A stretch of DNA of 64,000 nt. Source: Aureimonas sp. OT7 (lineage in GTDB: Bacteria > Pseudomonadota > Alphaproteobacteria > Rhizobiales > Rhizobiaceae). The translations under genes were made by a program, and so were the position numbers. Below the pieces are notes generated by a model. It searched no databases and had not been told where the DNA came from. It saw only the letters and a program-made list of their open reading frames with translations. Where the stretch lies: positions 1,813,501 to 1,877,500 of the forward strand of contig NZ_CP062167.1 in the NCBI RefSeq assembly GCF_014844055.1. The letters are read 5' to 3'. Positions 36,367-44,986 of the stretch are shown one piece after another (positions within the stretch are counted from its first letter, which is position 1; every line of letters starts with the position of its first letter).

Positions 36367-36397
36367 ATTATAGGCTGTATGCGGAACCGATACAGCC
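36367..36397 (-). promoter_or_regulatory. cyo promoter: TATAAT box beside a 25-bp inverted-repeat operator
   Basis: On the minus strand a perfect TATAAT (complement at 36367-36372) lies 57 bases before the cyoA start. Directly upstream of it is the inverted repeat GGCTGTAT-N9-ATACAGCC (36373-36397), filling the spacer and -35 region. No good -35 hexamer is seen, so the repeat probably binds an activator or repressor. The regulator is unknown; ActR from the nearby actSR pair is one candidate, though this is not the usual RegA-type site. Confidence 0.6.
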
Positions 36398-36434
36398 CAG
36401 CGTCTATTCCGACATATCTGAAGGAGGCTCGTGC

Positions 36435-37802
36435 ATGAGCTCGACTACCGCGCAGACGGGTTCATCGACGCAGACGGAACGTCATGCGCGGCAGGCTTCC
36501 GGGGGCAAGGACCACGGGTCGCGCGTCTCACCCGGCGAAATGGCGCTCGCCGTCATCATCGGCCGCTCGTCCGAGGCGTTCGACTTCTTCGTCTTCGGCA
36601 TCGCCTGCGTGCTCGTGTTTCCGGCCATCGTGTTCCCCTTCGCCGATCCGGTGGTGGGCACGGTCTACTCCTTCGCCGTGTTCAGCCTTGCCTTCATCGC
36701 CCGTCCGATCGGCTCCATTCTGTTCATGGCGATCGACCGCGAGCATGGGCGCAGCACCAAGCTGACCATCGCGCTGTTCCTTCTCGGCGGCTCCACCGCC
36801 GCCATCGCGTTCCTGCCGGGCTACGAGACGATCGGCGAATACGCGATCGCCGCGCTGATCCTGTTCCGGCTGGGGCAGGGCTTTGCGCTCGGCGGCGCCT
36901 ATGACGGGCTTGCGTCCCTTCTCGCGCTCAACGCACCGGAGCGCCATCGCGCCTGGTACGCGATGATGCCGCAGCTCGGCGCGCCCATCGGCTTCATCGT
37001 CGCCAGCGGCCTGTTCGCCTTTTTCTATCTCAACCTGTCGGAGGGCGATTTCCTGGGGTGGGGATGGCGCTATCCGTTCTTCGTCGCCTTCACCATCAAT
37101 GTGGTGGCGCTGTTCGCCAAGCTGCGCCTGATCGCGACGCCCGAATACGAGGAACTCTACGAGAGCACGCACCTTGCGCCCACGCGCGTATCCAAGCTGG
37201 TGGAGAGCCGGGGAACGGAAGTCATCGTCGGCGCCTTCGTGCCATTGGCCAGCTTCGCGCTTTTCCACCTCGTGACGATCTTCCCGATCTCCTACATCGA
37301 GCTCTATTCCAACCGATCCATCGGTGAGTTCCTCCTGACGCAGCTTGCCGGCGCGGCCATCGCCCTCGTCTGTGTGATGGCGTCCGGATCGATCGCCGAC
37401 CGCGTCGGCCGCCGCAAGCATCTCGGCTATTGCGCCGCGGCCATCGCGGTCTTCAGCGTGGCAACGCCATTCCTGTTCGCAGCCGGCTATCCCGGCCAGA
37501 CGGCCTTTATCCTGATCGGCTTCGCCTTGCAGGGCCTGTCGCACGGGCAGGCTGCCGGTGCGGTCGCATCCAACTTCAACAACTACGACCGCTACACGGG
37601 TTCGGCCATCACATCCGACCTGTCATGGCTGATCGGCGCCGGTTTTGCGCCGCTCGTCGCGCTGCTTCTGACGTCACGGTTCGGCGTCGGCGCCATTGGC
37701 CTGTATCTGATGTCCGGCGCGATCTGTACGCTTGCAGCCCTGTGGTTCAACCGCAACCGCCGCGCCAACGAAATGTCCGGGCCTTCGCCCGACGGCGCCT
37801 GA
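36435..37802 (+). CDS. MFS transporter, metabolite:H+ symporter-like
   Basis: A 455-residue inner-membrane carrier with twelve helices. SSEAFDFFVFGIACVLVFPAIVFPF at helix 1, IARPIGSILFMAIDREHGRSTKL (loop 2-3 motif of the MFS), and RLGQGFALGGAYDGLASLLALNAPERHR are typical of the MHS subgroup for carboxylates, proline or betaines. The ATG at 36435 has a perfect AAGGAGG 7 bases upstream, which decides the start over an earlier in-frame codon. It is divergent from cyoA and shares its regulatory region. Substrate unknown. Confidence 0.9.
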   Translation: MSSTTAQTGSSTQTERHARQASGGKDHGSRVSPGEMALAVIIGRSSEAFDFFVFGIACVLVFPAIVFPFADPVVGTVYSFAVFSLAFIARPIGSILFMAIDREHGRSTKLTIALFLLGGSTAAIAFLPGYETIGEYAIAALILFRLGQGFALGGAYDGLASLLALNAPERHRAWYAMMPQLGAPIGFIVASGLFAFFYLNLSEGDFLGWGWRYPFFVAFTINVVALFAKLRLIATPEYEELYESTHLAPTRVSKLVESRGTEVIVGAFVPLASFALFHLVTIFPISYIELYSNRSIGEFLLTQLAGAAIALVCVMASGSIADRVGRRKHLGYCAAAIAVFSVATPFLFAAGYPGQTAFILIGFALQGLSHGQAAGAVASNFNNYDRYTGSAITSDLSWLIGAGFAPLVALLLTSRFGVGAIGLYLMSGAICTLAALWFNRNRRANEMSGPSPDGA

Positions 37803-37823
37803 CCGGACATGCCGGGCGGCAGG

Positions 37824-38354
37824 TCAGCGGACCTGCCGCTTTTCCAGTTTGCGCGCCAGCGTGCGGCGATGCATGCCAAGGCGCCGCGCCGTTTCCGAGA
37901 TGTTGAAATCGGCTTCCACCAGGGTCTGGTGGATGCGCTCCCATTCCAGGTTTTTCAACGATGTCGGGCGTCCGTCCACGGCAATGCTGGCATCGCCCTC
38001 GTCGCGGTCGAAGGCGAGCTCGATGTCGTCGGTATTCGCGGGCTTCGGCAGGTAATGGCTCGCGCCGAGCTTCACCGCCTCGACGGCGGTGGCGATGCTG
38101 GCAAAACCCGTCAGGACCACGATGCGCATATCGGGGTCGTGCGCATGCAGGCGCTTGACGCAATCGAGGCCGGACCGGCCGACGAGCTTCAGGTCGACGA
38201 CCGCGAAATCGGGCGATGCCCCGGCCAGAAACTGCTCCATGGCATCATAATCGGCAACATGCGCCACCTGGTATTCCCGCCGCTCGAAAGAGCGTTTGAG
38301 CGCCTTTGCCAGCGCCATGTCATCCTCGACGATGAGTAATGAGCCCTTGGACAC
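37824..38354 (-). CDS. actR: ActR/RegA/PrrA-type redox response regulator
   Basis: A 176-residue two-component regulator. The receiver domain has Asp-Asp near residues 11-12, phosphoacceptor Asp54 in VVDLKL, and Lys in YLPKPAN. The C-terminal Fis-type HTH (VEADFNISETARRLGMHRRTLARKLEKR) is the highly conserved RegA DNA-binding helix set. In this family it controls respiration, CO2 and nitrogen fixation and acid tolerance genes. The start is a GTG at 38354, just after the kinase stop; no ATG fits. It forms a pair with the kinase gene upstream. Confidence 0.93.
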   Translation of the reverse strand: MSKGSLLIVEDDMALAKALKRSFERREYQVAHVADYDAMEQFLAGASPDFAVVDLKLVGRSGLDCVKRLHAHDPDMRIVVLTGFASIATAVEAVKLGASHYLPKPANTDDIELAFDRDEGDASIAVDGRPTSLKNLEWERIHQTLVEADFNISETARRLGMHRRTLARKLEKRQVR

Positions 38355-38356
38355 GT

Positions 38357-39640
38357 CTACTGCCCTTTCCCGATGGATGCCGACGGCAGGCGCAGCACCA
38401 CGGTCGTACCGCCGCCATCGCCTGCGTTGCGTGCTTCGAGCGTTCCGCCCAGCTTGCGCACGACATTGCTGACGAGGAACAGCCCGAGGCCGGCGCCGGG
38501 CCGTCCCTTGGTGGAAACATAGGGACGGCCGAGCGATTCCAAAACCTCGGGCGAGAAGCCGGGCCCATCGTCCGAAACGGTTGCCAGCACATCGTCCCCG
38601 TCTCGTGACAGGGTGACCGTTATGGCGCGGCGCGACGCTTCGAGCGCGTTGTCGAGCAGGTTGAAGGCCACCTGGCGCAACGCAAGGTCGGCAACCATCG
38701 GCTGGTCCGGGGCGAAGTCGTTGAAATAGGTGAGCCGTCTTGCCGTCCCCACGCGGCTCCAGTCGGCGATCAGATCGTCGAAGAAGGTCCGCACGGTAGT
38801 CCGCACGGTGCCTTCGCCGCGCGTCTGTCCAGCCGAGGTCAGGATGCTGGATACGATGGTCTTGCACCTGTCCAGCTGGGCCTCCGCCTCTTCCAGCTCT
38901 TCCAGCAGCCCCGGGTCGGAGGAAAAACCGTCGGCCCGGCGCCAGTCGTTCATGATGACCGACAGCGTCGCCAGCGGGGTGCCGAGCTCGTGGGCGGCAC
39001 CGGAGGCCAGCAGTCCGATCCGCACGATATGGTCCTCTTCCACCGCCTGCCGCCTCAGCTCCGCGACGCGGGCATCGCGGGCCGCGAGGTTGCCGTTGAT
39101 GCGGATGATCAGATAGGTCAGGAGAACGGCGACCAGCAGGAAGCAGATGAACAGCCCCTGCACGTGCAGGCTTGCGATGGCGAGTTCGCCATCGTGGGGA
39201 ATCTCGATCGGCCGGTAGAATATCGAAAGCGCGACGAAGCACCCGGTGGCGACCACCACGAGCGCCCAGGCGTATGACCCGGCCAGAAGCACCGCGCCGA
39301 TGATGACCTGTAGCAGGAACAGGGAGATGAACGGATTGAGCGCCCCGCCGCTGAGATAGAGCTGGGCGCTGAGCGCCGTCACGTCGAGCAGCAATTGGGC
39401 GAACAGTTCGCGGTTGGATACGGCGGGGCTGCGCTGGTAGCGCAGGAAGCTGGCGATGTTCACCGCCGCCAGAAGCGCCAGCACCGAGGCCATCTCCCGC
39501 ATGGGCAGGCCGATGCCGAGCCGGAAATGGACGAAGAGGATGGTGAACACCTGGCCGACGACGGCGATCCATCGCAACTGGATCAGCAGCAGGAGATTGC
39601 TGCGGTTGGCGACCTCCGTCGCGGAACTTTGGGGCCGCAT
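38357..39640 (-). CDS. actS: ActS/RegB/PrrB-type redox sensor histidine kinase
   Basis: A 427-residue membrane kinase with six helices. GGALNPF (98-104) is the quinone-binding motif of RegB; the H-box ASGAAHELGTPLATL contains the phospho-His217; Cys259 in QLDRCKTIVSSIL lies 42 residues further on, where RegB has its redox-active Cys. The ATPase core has NLLDNALEAS, SDDGPGFS and GAGLGLFLVSNV. I chose the ATG at 39640 since conserved sequence begins there. It likely senses the quinone pool fed by the neighbouring quinol oxidase. Confidence 0.93.
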   Translation of the reverse strand: MRPQSSATEVANRSNLLLLIQLRWIAVVGQVFTILFVHFRLGIGLPMREMASVLALLAAVNIASFLRYQRSPAVSNRELFAQLLLDVTALSAQLYLSGGALNPFISLFLLQVIIGAVLLAGSYAWALVVVATGCFVALSIFYRPIEIPHDGELAIASLHVQGLFICFLLVAVLLTYLIIRINGNLAARDARVAELRRQAVEEDHIVRIGLLASGAAHELGTPLATLSVIMNDWRRADGFSSDPGLLEELEEAEAQLDRCKTIVSSILTSAGQTRGEGTVRTTVRTFFDDLIADWSRVGTARRLTYFNDFAPDQPMVADLALRQVAFNLLDNALEASRRAITVTLSRDGDDVLATVSDDGPGFSPEVLESLGRPYVSTKGRPGAGLGLFLVSNVVRKLGGTLEARNAGDGGGTTVVLRLPSASIGKGQ

Positions 39641-39773
39641 GGCATCGCACCTCTGATATCTGCCGGCGGCCAGGGCATGGCGCAATTGCCGCCGCTTGTC
39701 AAAAATCGAGGCCGCCGGGAAACGCGACAAGAGGTCAGGCGCGACCGGCGGGCACAGCGACGCGCTGACGAGA

Positions 39774-39784
39774 AATAGTCTATT
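39774..39784. promoter_or_regulatory. AT-rich palindrome upstream of the SsuD-like gene
   Basis: AATAG-T-CTATT sits about 95 bases before the SsuD-like start, in an AT-rich patch continuing ATTTTTGTG. A related TCTAT...ATTTT sequence occurs ahead of the MsuE-like gene at 49485-49500. They could be sites for a common sulfur regulator. Confidence 0.3.
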
Positions 39785-39877
39785 ATTTTTGTGTACGATA
39801 ACGGTAATTCTTGCCTCGCCGGCTCCCGGTCCCGGCCATTAGGCTTGCGGCATCGTCCAATATTCGGAAATGAGCTT

Positions 39878-41053
39878 ATGTCGACTGCCGAGCCCGAGCG
39901 CATCAAGGTTCTATGGTTCTTGCCGACGCATGGCGACAGCCGCTACCTCGGCACATCCGAGGGCGGGCGGGCGGTTGACCTTCCGTATCTCTCGCAGGTC
40001 GCGCGCGCTGCGGACCAGCTTGGCTACTACGGCGTGCTGCTGCCGACCGGCCGCTCCTGCGAGGATAGCTGGGTGACGGCGTCGGCCCTGGTGCCCCTGA
40101 CCGAGCGCCTTCGGTTTCTGGTGGCCGTCCGGCCGGGCCTGCAATCGCCCACCCTGGCTGCCCGCATGACGGCGACGCTGGACCGGTTTTCCGGCGGGCG
40201 ATTGTTGATCAACGTGGTCACCGGCGGCGATCCTGTCGAGAATGGTGGTGACGGCATCTTCCAGTCGCATGCCGAGCGCTACGAGATCACCGAGGAGTTC
40301 CTGCAGATCTACAAGGCGGTGCTGGCCGGCGAGACCGTCGAGCATCAGGGCAAGCATTTCCGTATCGCGGATGGGCGGTTGCTGTTTCCGCCGCACCAGA
40401 CGCCGCATCCTCCACTCTACTTCGGCGGCTCGTCCGACGCGGGTATCGACGTGGCCTCCCGCACGATCGATAAATACCTGACCTGGGGCGAGCCGCCGGA
40501 GGCGGTGGAGCGCAAGCTGGACACCGTCCGCGAAGCGGCGGCGAAGGCGGGCCGTGAGGTGACGTTCGGCATCCGGCTGCACGTCATCGTGCGCGATACG
40601 ACGCAAAAGGCCTGGGCCGCCGCCAATGAGCTGATCAGCCGGCTGGATGACGCCACCATCGCCTCGGCACAGCAGATCTTCGCGCGGATGGACTCGGTCG
40701 GGCAGAGCCGCATGAGCGCCCTGCACAAGGGCGACCGCGCGCGGCTGGAGGTGAGCCCCAATCTCTGGGCGGGGGTCGGCCTGGTGCGCGGCGGCGCGGG
40801 CACGGCGCTGGTCGGCGATCCCGATACGGTGGCCGAGCGCATCGACGCCTACCGGCGGCTCGGGATCGACACGTTCATCATGTCCGGCTACCCTCATCTG
40901 GAAGAAGCCTACACGTTCGGAGAACTGGTCTTGCCCAGGCTGCCTCTCGACCACGCCATACCGGGGCGGGACCGGTCGGTGAACACCGGGCCCTTCGGCG
41001 AGACCATCGCCGGCTCCGAACGCCCGGCCGCCCGCAGCGCGAGCGCCTCCTGA
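39878..41053 (+). CDS. ssuD: FMNH2-dependent alkanesulfonate monooxygenase (SsuD-like)
   Basis: A 391-residue luciferase-like monooxygenase that cleaves alkanesulfonates to aldehyde and sulfite with reduced [91 protein letters not shown] and [15 protein letters not shown] all match SsuD closely. The tail (after [13 protein letters not shown]) is the usual C-terminus plus about 20 extra residues. No ssuABC transport genes lie next to it. Reduced FMN could come from the MsuE-like reductase encoded at 48.9-49.4 kb. The ATG at 39878 fits the family start. Confidence 0.92.
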   Translation: MSTAEPERIKVLWFLPTHGDSRYLGTSEGGRAVDLPYLSQVARAADQLGYYGVLLPTGRSCEDSWVTASALVPLTERLRFLVAVRPGLQSPTLAARMTATLDRFSGGRLLINVVTGGDPVENGGDGIFQSHAERYEITEEFLQIYKAVLAGETVEHQGKHFRIADGRLLFPPHQTPHPPLYFGGSSDAGIDVASRTIDKYLTWGEPPEAVERKLDTVREAAAKAGREVTFGIRLHVIVRDTTQKAWAAANELISRLDDATIASAQQIFARMDSVGQSRMSALHKGDRARLEVSPNLWAGVGLVRGGAGTALVGDPDTVAERIDAYRRLGIDTFIMSGYPHLEEAYTFGELVLPRLPLDHAIPGRDRSVNTGPFGETIAGSERPAARSASAS

Positions 41054-41055
41054 CC

Positions 41056-42486
41056 GTGGGCGGCGGCCATCGCGGTGTCATCATCGTCGGCGGCGGTTTC
41101 AGCGGAGCCGCCATCGCCTATCATTTGTGCCGCATGTCCCATCTGGCAGGGCTTCCGATCCGGATCGTCGAGCCAAGGGCCCGGCTGGGTTGCGGGCTGG
41201 CCTACTCGGCCACCGATCCTGCCCACCGCATCAACGTGCCGGCCGCGCGGATGAGCCTGCTGCCGGACGAGCCCGGCCATTTCCAGGCCTGGCTGGATGC
41301 CGGCGCCGCCTGCCGGGACGACCCGGCCGCATTCTGGCCGGCAACCGGCGCGCTCTTTCCGCAGCGCGGCCTTTTCGGGCGCTACGTGGCGGAACAGCTC
41401 GCCCCCTTCGTGGCGGATGGGCGTGTCCGGCACTTGCGGCAATGGGCGGTGCAGGCAGGCCGCGATTGCGACGGCTGGGACGTTACTTTGTCGGATGGAT
41501 CGTCGGCCAAGGGGGAACTGCTGATCCTGGCCGCGACGCACCCGCGCCCCGGTACGCCCGCGCAACTGGCGACCATTGCCGGTTCGCCGTCCTATGTTGC
41601 TGATCCCTATGCGGTCGGCGCGCTCGATGCCATCGGAAGCGAGGCACGAATCCTAATCGTCGGATCGGGTTTGACGGCCGCCGACATGGTGGCGACCCTC
41701 GATGGGCGCGGCCATCGCGGAGAAATCCTGTGCCTGTCGCGCAATGGGCTGCGCTCCCGGGGGCACTGCGTCCAGACCGGTGCGTGGACGACCGATTTCC
41801 ATGACGCGGCGGCACAGGGTGCGCGGCCGCTGGTCGGGGCGATCCGGCAGGAGATTTCCCGTGCGGCCCAGGCCGGCGCGCCTTGGCAATGGGTGATGGA
41901 TCATATCCGCGACAGCGGGTCGGAGCTGTGGACCGCGCTGGCGCCGGCCGAGCGTATCCGGCTGGTGCGTCGGCTGCGCTCCTACTGGGATGTGCATCGC
42001 TTTCGCGTGGCGCCGCAAATAGAGGCGGTGCTGGACCGGCGCGAGCGGGCCGGGACGTTCCGCCATGTCGCCGCGCGCCTGGTTGCCAGCACCGAGCGAG
42101 ACGGAAGGCTCGAGGTGCGCTACCGCCAGCGCGGCGAAGGCCAGGTACGGACAGGTCGTTTCGATGCCGTTATCAACACGACCGGTCCATCGCATGGCGA
42201 TATCCTGTCCGGCGAAGGGCTGCCGGCCCGTATGGCGGCGGCGGGACTGCTGCGGCGGGATCCGACGGGCCTCGGTATCGAGACCGATCGCGCAGGACGG
42301 GCCATCGCGGCCGACGGACGCGGCCAGCCGGACCTTCTGGTCGGCGGTCCGCTGGCGCGCGGAACCTTCGGCGAACTGATGGGGCTTCCCGAAGTGTCGC
42401 GCTATGCGAAGGCGGTGGCGGACAGCGCGGCAGACCGCCTGTCGCCCTTGCCGAACAGTTTGTTGCGCAGCGTGCCGGGCGTATAG
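41056..42486 (+). CDS. FAD/NAD(P)-binding protein (HypA/PF13454-like)
   Basis: A 476-residue flavoprotein: the start GVIIVGGGFSGAAIAYHL is an FAD dinucleotide fold, GCGLAYSATDPAHRINVPAARMSL is the signature of the PF13454 group, and ARILIVGSGLTAADMVATL is the second nucleotide fold. The C-terminus AVINTTGPSHGDI...LLVGGPLARGTFGELMGLPE completes the family. The reaction is not known. The GTG start at 41056 is two bases after the ssuD stop, so it is co-transcribed with ssuD and may have a role in sulfur-compound oxidation. Its last 85 bases overlap, in antisense, the end of the next monooxygenase gene. Confidence 0.83.
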   Translation: MGGGHRGVIIVGGGFSGAAIAYHLCRMSHLAGLPIRIVEPRARLGCGLAYSATDPAHRINVPAARMSLLPDEPGHFQAWLDAGAACRDDPAAFWPATGALFPQRGLFGRYVAEQLAPFVADGRVRHLRQWAVQAGRDCDGWDVTLSDGSSAKGELLILAATHPRPGTPAQLATIAGSPSYVADPYAVGALDAIGSEARILIVGSGLTAADMVATLDGRGHRGEILCLSRNGLRSRGHCVQTGAWTTDFHDAAAQGARPLVGAIRQEISRAAQAGAPWQWVMDHIRDSGSELWTALAPAERIRLVRRLRSYWDVHRFRVAPQIEAVLDRRERAGTFRHVAARLVASTERDGRLEVRYRQRGEGQVRTGRFDAVINTTGPSHGDILSGEGLPARMAAAGLLRRDPTGLGIETDRAGRAIAADGRGQPDLLVGGPLARGTFGELMGLPEVSRYAKAVADSAADRLSPLPNSLLRSVPGV

Positions 42487-43757
42487 GCGGTCTTGTAGCG
42501 CCCACGCTCCTGCATCTGCGGCACCACATGGCGAACGAAGGTCTCGAAGCTTTCGGGGACGACGGTCCTGGTCAGGTTGAAGCCGTCGATCTCGCCTTCG
42601 TCGATCCACCTGGCCAACTCGTCGGCCACCTGTCCGCCATCGCCAACGATGGTCGCGTAGCGGCCGCCGAGCGCCAGCTCGGACAAAAGCTGGCTCTTGG
42701 TCAGTTGCCTGTCGCGGGCAAGGCTGGTGGCCGATTGGATGGCGTTCGAGCCGCCATAGGCAATGGGTTCGTCGAGGCCGAACCTGGAAAAGTCGATGCC
42801 GGTGCTGGCCGAGAAATGCGCCAGTCCCGCCTCTGGGCTGGCATAGGCAAGGTAGTCCGCGTGCCGTTCGCGGGCGAGCGCCTCCGTTTCGTCCGCAATG
42901 ACACTGATGCCCACGAATATCTTCACATCGTCGGGATGCCGGCCCGCGTCCGCAACGGCGGCGCGAAGCTGTCGCGACAGGGATCGCGCCCGAGCCTTGT
43001 CGGACGCGGCGATGAAAACGCATTCCGCCTCGGCGGCCGCGAAGCGAAGGCCGCGCCCCGAGGAACCCGCCTGGTAGATGACCGGGGTGCGCTGCGGAGA
43101 GGGCTCGGACAAATGGTATCCCTGCGACCGATAGAACGGCCCGTCATGATGTACGCGATGCAGCTTTGCCGGATCGGCATAGACGCGGCCGGTGCGATCG
43201 CGGCGGACGGCGTCGTCTTCCCAACTGGTCTCCCACAGCTTGCGGGCCAGCGCCAGATAGTCTTCGGCCCGGTCGTAACGGCTGTCGTGCTCGGCCTGCG
43301 CATCCTGCCCGACGGCGCGCGCCGCACTGTCGAGATAGCCAGTCACGATGTTCCAGCCGATGCGGCCATCCGTCAGGTGGTCCAGCGTGGAAAGGCGGCG
43401 CGCGAACGTATAGGGATGCTCGACATTGACGTTGGCCGTGACGCCGAAACCGAGGTTTCGGGTTACCGCCGCCATAGCCGGAACCAGCAGGAGCGGGTCG
43501 TTGACGGGGAGCTGGATCGATTCCCGCGACGTCACGTCGATATTGCCGCCATACACGTCATAGACGCCGACGATGTCGGCCAGGAAAATGCCGTCGAACA
43601 GGCCGCGCTCCAGCGTCTGCGCCAGGTTCGTCCAGTATTGCAGCGAGGTGTAGTCGGTGGACCGGTCGCGCGGATGCGTCCAGAGCCCATGGTTGATATG
43701 GCCAACGCAGTTCATCGAGAAGGCGTTGAGCCTGATTTCCTTGGTGCCGGGCATCAT
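42402..43757 (-). CDS. LLM-class FMN-dependent monooxygenase, NtaA/SnaA/DszA family
   Basis: A 451-residue two-component monooxygenase: LNAFSMNCVGHINHGLWTHP, LFDGIFLADIVGVYDVY, NVEHPYTFARRLSTLDHLTDGRIGWNIVTGYLDSAARAVG and YQAGSSGRGLRFAA are the markers of the NtaA/DszA family, which oxidises aminocarboxylates, sulfones or dimethyl sulfide. Its neighbours (SfnB-like and SsuD-like proteins) point to an organosulfur substrate. It is the last gene of the minus-strand sulfur operon; the C-terminal 28 codons overlap the end of the plus-strand flavoprotein gene. Substrate unknown. Confidence 0.9.
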   Translation of the reverse strand: MMPGTKEIRLNAFSMNCVGHINHGLWTHPRDRSTDYTSLQYWTNLAQTLERGLFDGIFLADIVGVYDVYGGNIDVTSRESIQLPVNDPLLLVPAMAAVTRNLGFGVTANVNVEHPYTFARRLSTLDHLTDGRIGWNIVTGYLDSAARAVGQDAQAEHDSRYDRAEDYLALARKLWETSWEDDAVRRDRTGRVYADPAKLHRVHHDGPFYRSQGYHLSEPSPQRTPVIYQAGSSGRGLRFAAAEAECVFIAASDKARARSLSRQLRAAVADAGRHPDDVKIFVGISVIADETEALARERHADYLAYASPEAGLAHFSASTGIDFSRFGLDEPIAYGGSNAIQSATSLARDRQLTKSQLLSELALGGRYATIVGDGGQVADELARWIDEGEIDGFNLTRTVVPESFETFVRHVVPQMQERGRYKTAYTPGTLRNKLFGKGDRRSAALSATAFA

Positions 43758-43763
43758 GGCCTT

Positions 43764-44984
43764 TCAGATCGCGCCGTGGCGGGGTGGACGCCGGTTGTTG
43801 AGGTGGAATTGGCCGACGGCCTGGTACTTCCAGCGGACGGGGTCGTGCAGCGTATGGGTGCGGACGTTTCGCCAGTGGCGGTCGAGGCCGTCGGCCTCCA
43901 TGCTGGCGGAGGTTCCGCCCAGCTCCAGCAGCCGGTTGGCCGCGTCCAGCCCGGCGCGGGTCGAATGGATGCGCGCTTCGGCCACCGCGATGGATGCGCG
44001 CGCGACGCTCTCGTCGTCCGGGGCAGCCTGCGCCTCGGCCACGATGCGCCCGGCACGCGCCAGCATCGCTTCCGCCGCCCTCAACCCCACGCGCACCGCA
44101 CCGACCCGGTGGATCGTCAGCGGGTCTTCGGCCGCCGTCTCCACCTTTGCGTCCAGCCACGGGCGGGCCCGGTTGCGTATGAAGTCCAGCATGTCGCGGT
44201 AGGCGGCTTCGCCGATGCCGAGGTCTATGGCGGCGTGCATCAGCTGCGCGAAGGGGCCGATGGTCGTCGGCCGCTCGAACGACGCCTGGAAGGGCACGAC
44301 CACCGCTTCGTCCACACTGACCTCGTCGAAGGTGACCGTGCCGCTGCCGGTGACCCGCTGCCCGAACCCATCCCAGTCGTCGACGATATCGACGCCCTTT
44401 GCGCTGCGCGGAACGAAGACCAGGTAGGATACGTCGCGTCCGTCCTCCTGTGCGACGGCAAGCGTGGGGATGGTCTGGGCGTAGAGCGCCCCGGTGCAGT
44501 AGAATTTGCGGCCCGATACGATTGCGCGTCCGGCCTCGCGCCGCAGGCGCGTGGTGCGCTTGAAATCGCGCCGGCCGATCTCGGCCAGCGCGTTGCCGAA
44601 GCGGTGCCCGGCCAGCGCCTTGGCATAGAGGTTTTCCTGCTGCTGCGGCGTACCGCCGACACGCAGCACCTCCAGCGCGTAGAAGTGGTTTTGCGGTATC
44701 TGCCCGATGGAGCCGTCGCCGCGCGACAGGATGGCGATGACGCGGGCAAGCGTTGCCGGCGAAACGGCCGCCCCGCCGTAGATGCGCGGTACCGTGATGC
44801 CGAAAAGGCCGGCCGCGCTCATCCGGTCCAGCTCCTGCCACGGCAGGCGCCTGTCCCTGTCGCGCTCCACCGCGCCGGCGGCGAACTCTTCGGAAAGCCG
44901 CGTCGCTACCGCGATGGCTTCCGCGTCGGTTGCGATGATGGCCGCGGCCCGCGTGGCGGAGGTCTGTTCATGCGCCAGCGACAT
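43764..44984 (-). CDS. acyl-CoA dehydrogenase-fold flavoprotein, SfnB/DszC family (copy 1)
   Basis: A 406-residue protein of the acyl-CoA dehydrogenase superfamily. ERDRDRRLPWQELDRMSAAGLFGITVPRIYGGAAV, SIGQIPQNHFYALEVLR and WDGFGQRVTGSGTVTFDEVSV match the SfnB/DszC sulfur-acquisition group, which lacks the catalytic Glu of true acyl-CoA dehydrogenases and acts as a flavin monooxygenase or accessory factor. The end DRHWRNVRTHTLHDPVRWKYQAVG is shared with the next copy. I chose the ATG at 44984 because GGAATTGACC provides a ribosome site; an ATG at 44996 is possible. It overlaps or abuts the upstream paralogue. Confidence 0.87.
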   Translation of the reverse strand: MSLAHEQTSATRAAAIIATDAEAIAVATRLSEEFAAGAVERDRDRRLPWQELDRMSAAGLFGITVPRIYGGAAVSPATLARVIAILSRGDGSIGQIPQNHFYALEVLRVGGTPQQQENLYAKALAGHRFGNALAEIGRRDFKRTTRLRREAGRAIVSGRKFYCTGALYAQTIPTLAVAQEDGRDVSYLVFVPRSAKGVDIVDDWDGFGQRVTGSGTVTFDEVSVDEAVVVPFQASFERPTTIGPFAQLMHAAIDLGIGEAAYRDMLDFIRNRARPWLDAKVETAAEDPLTIHRVGAVRVGLRAAEAMLARAGRIVAEAQAAPDDESVARASIAVAEARIHSTRAGLDAANRLLELGGTSASMEADGLDRHWRNVRTHTLHDPVRWKYQAVGQFHLNNRRPPRHGAI

Positions 44985-44986
44985 GG

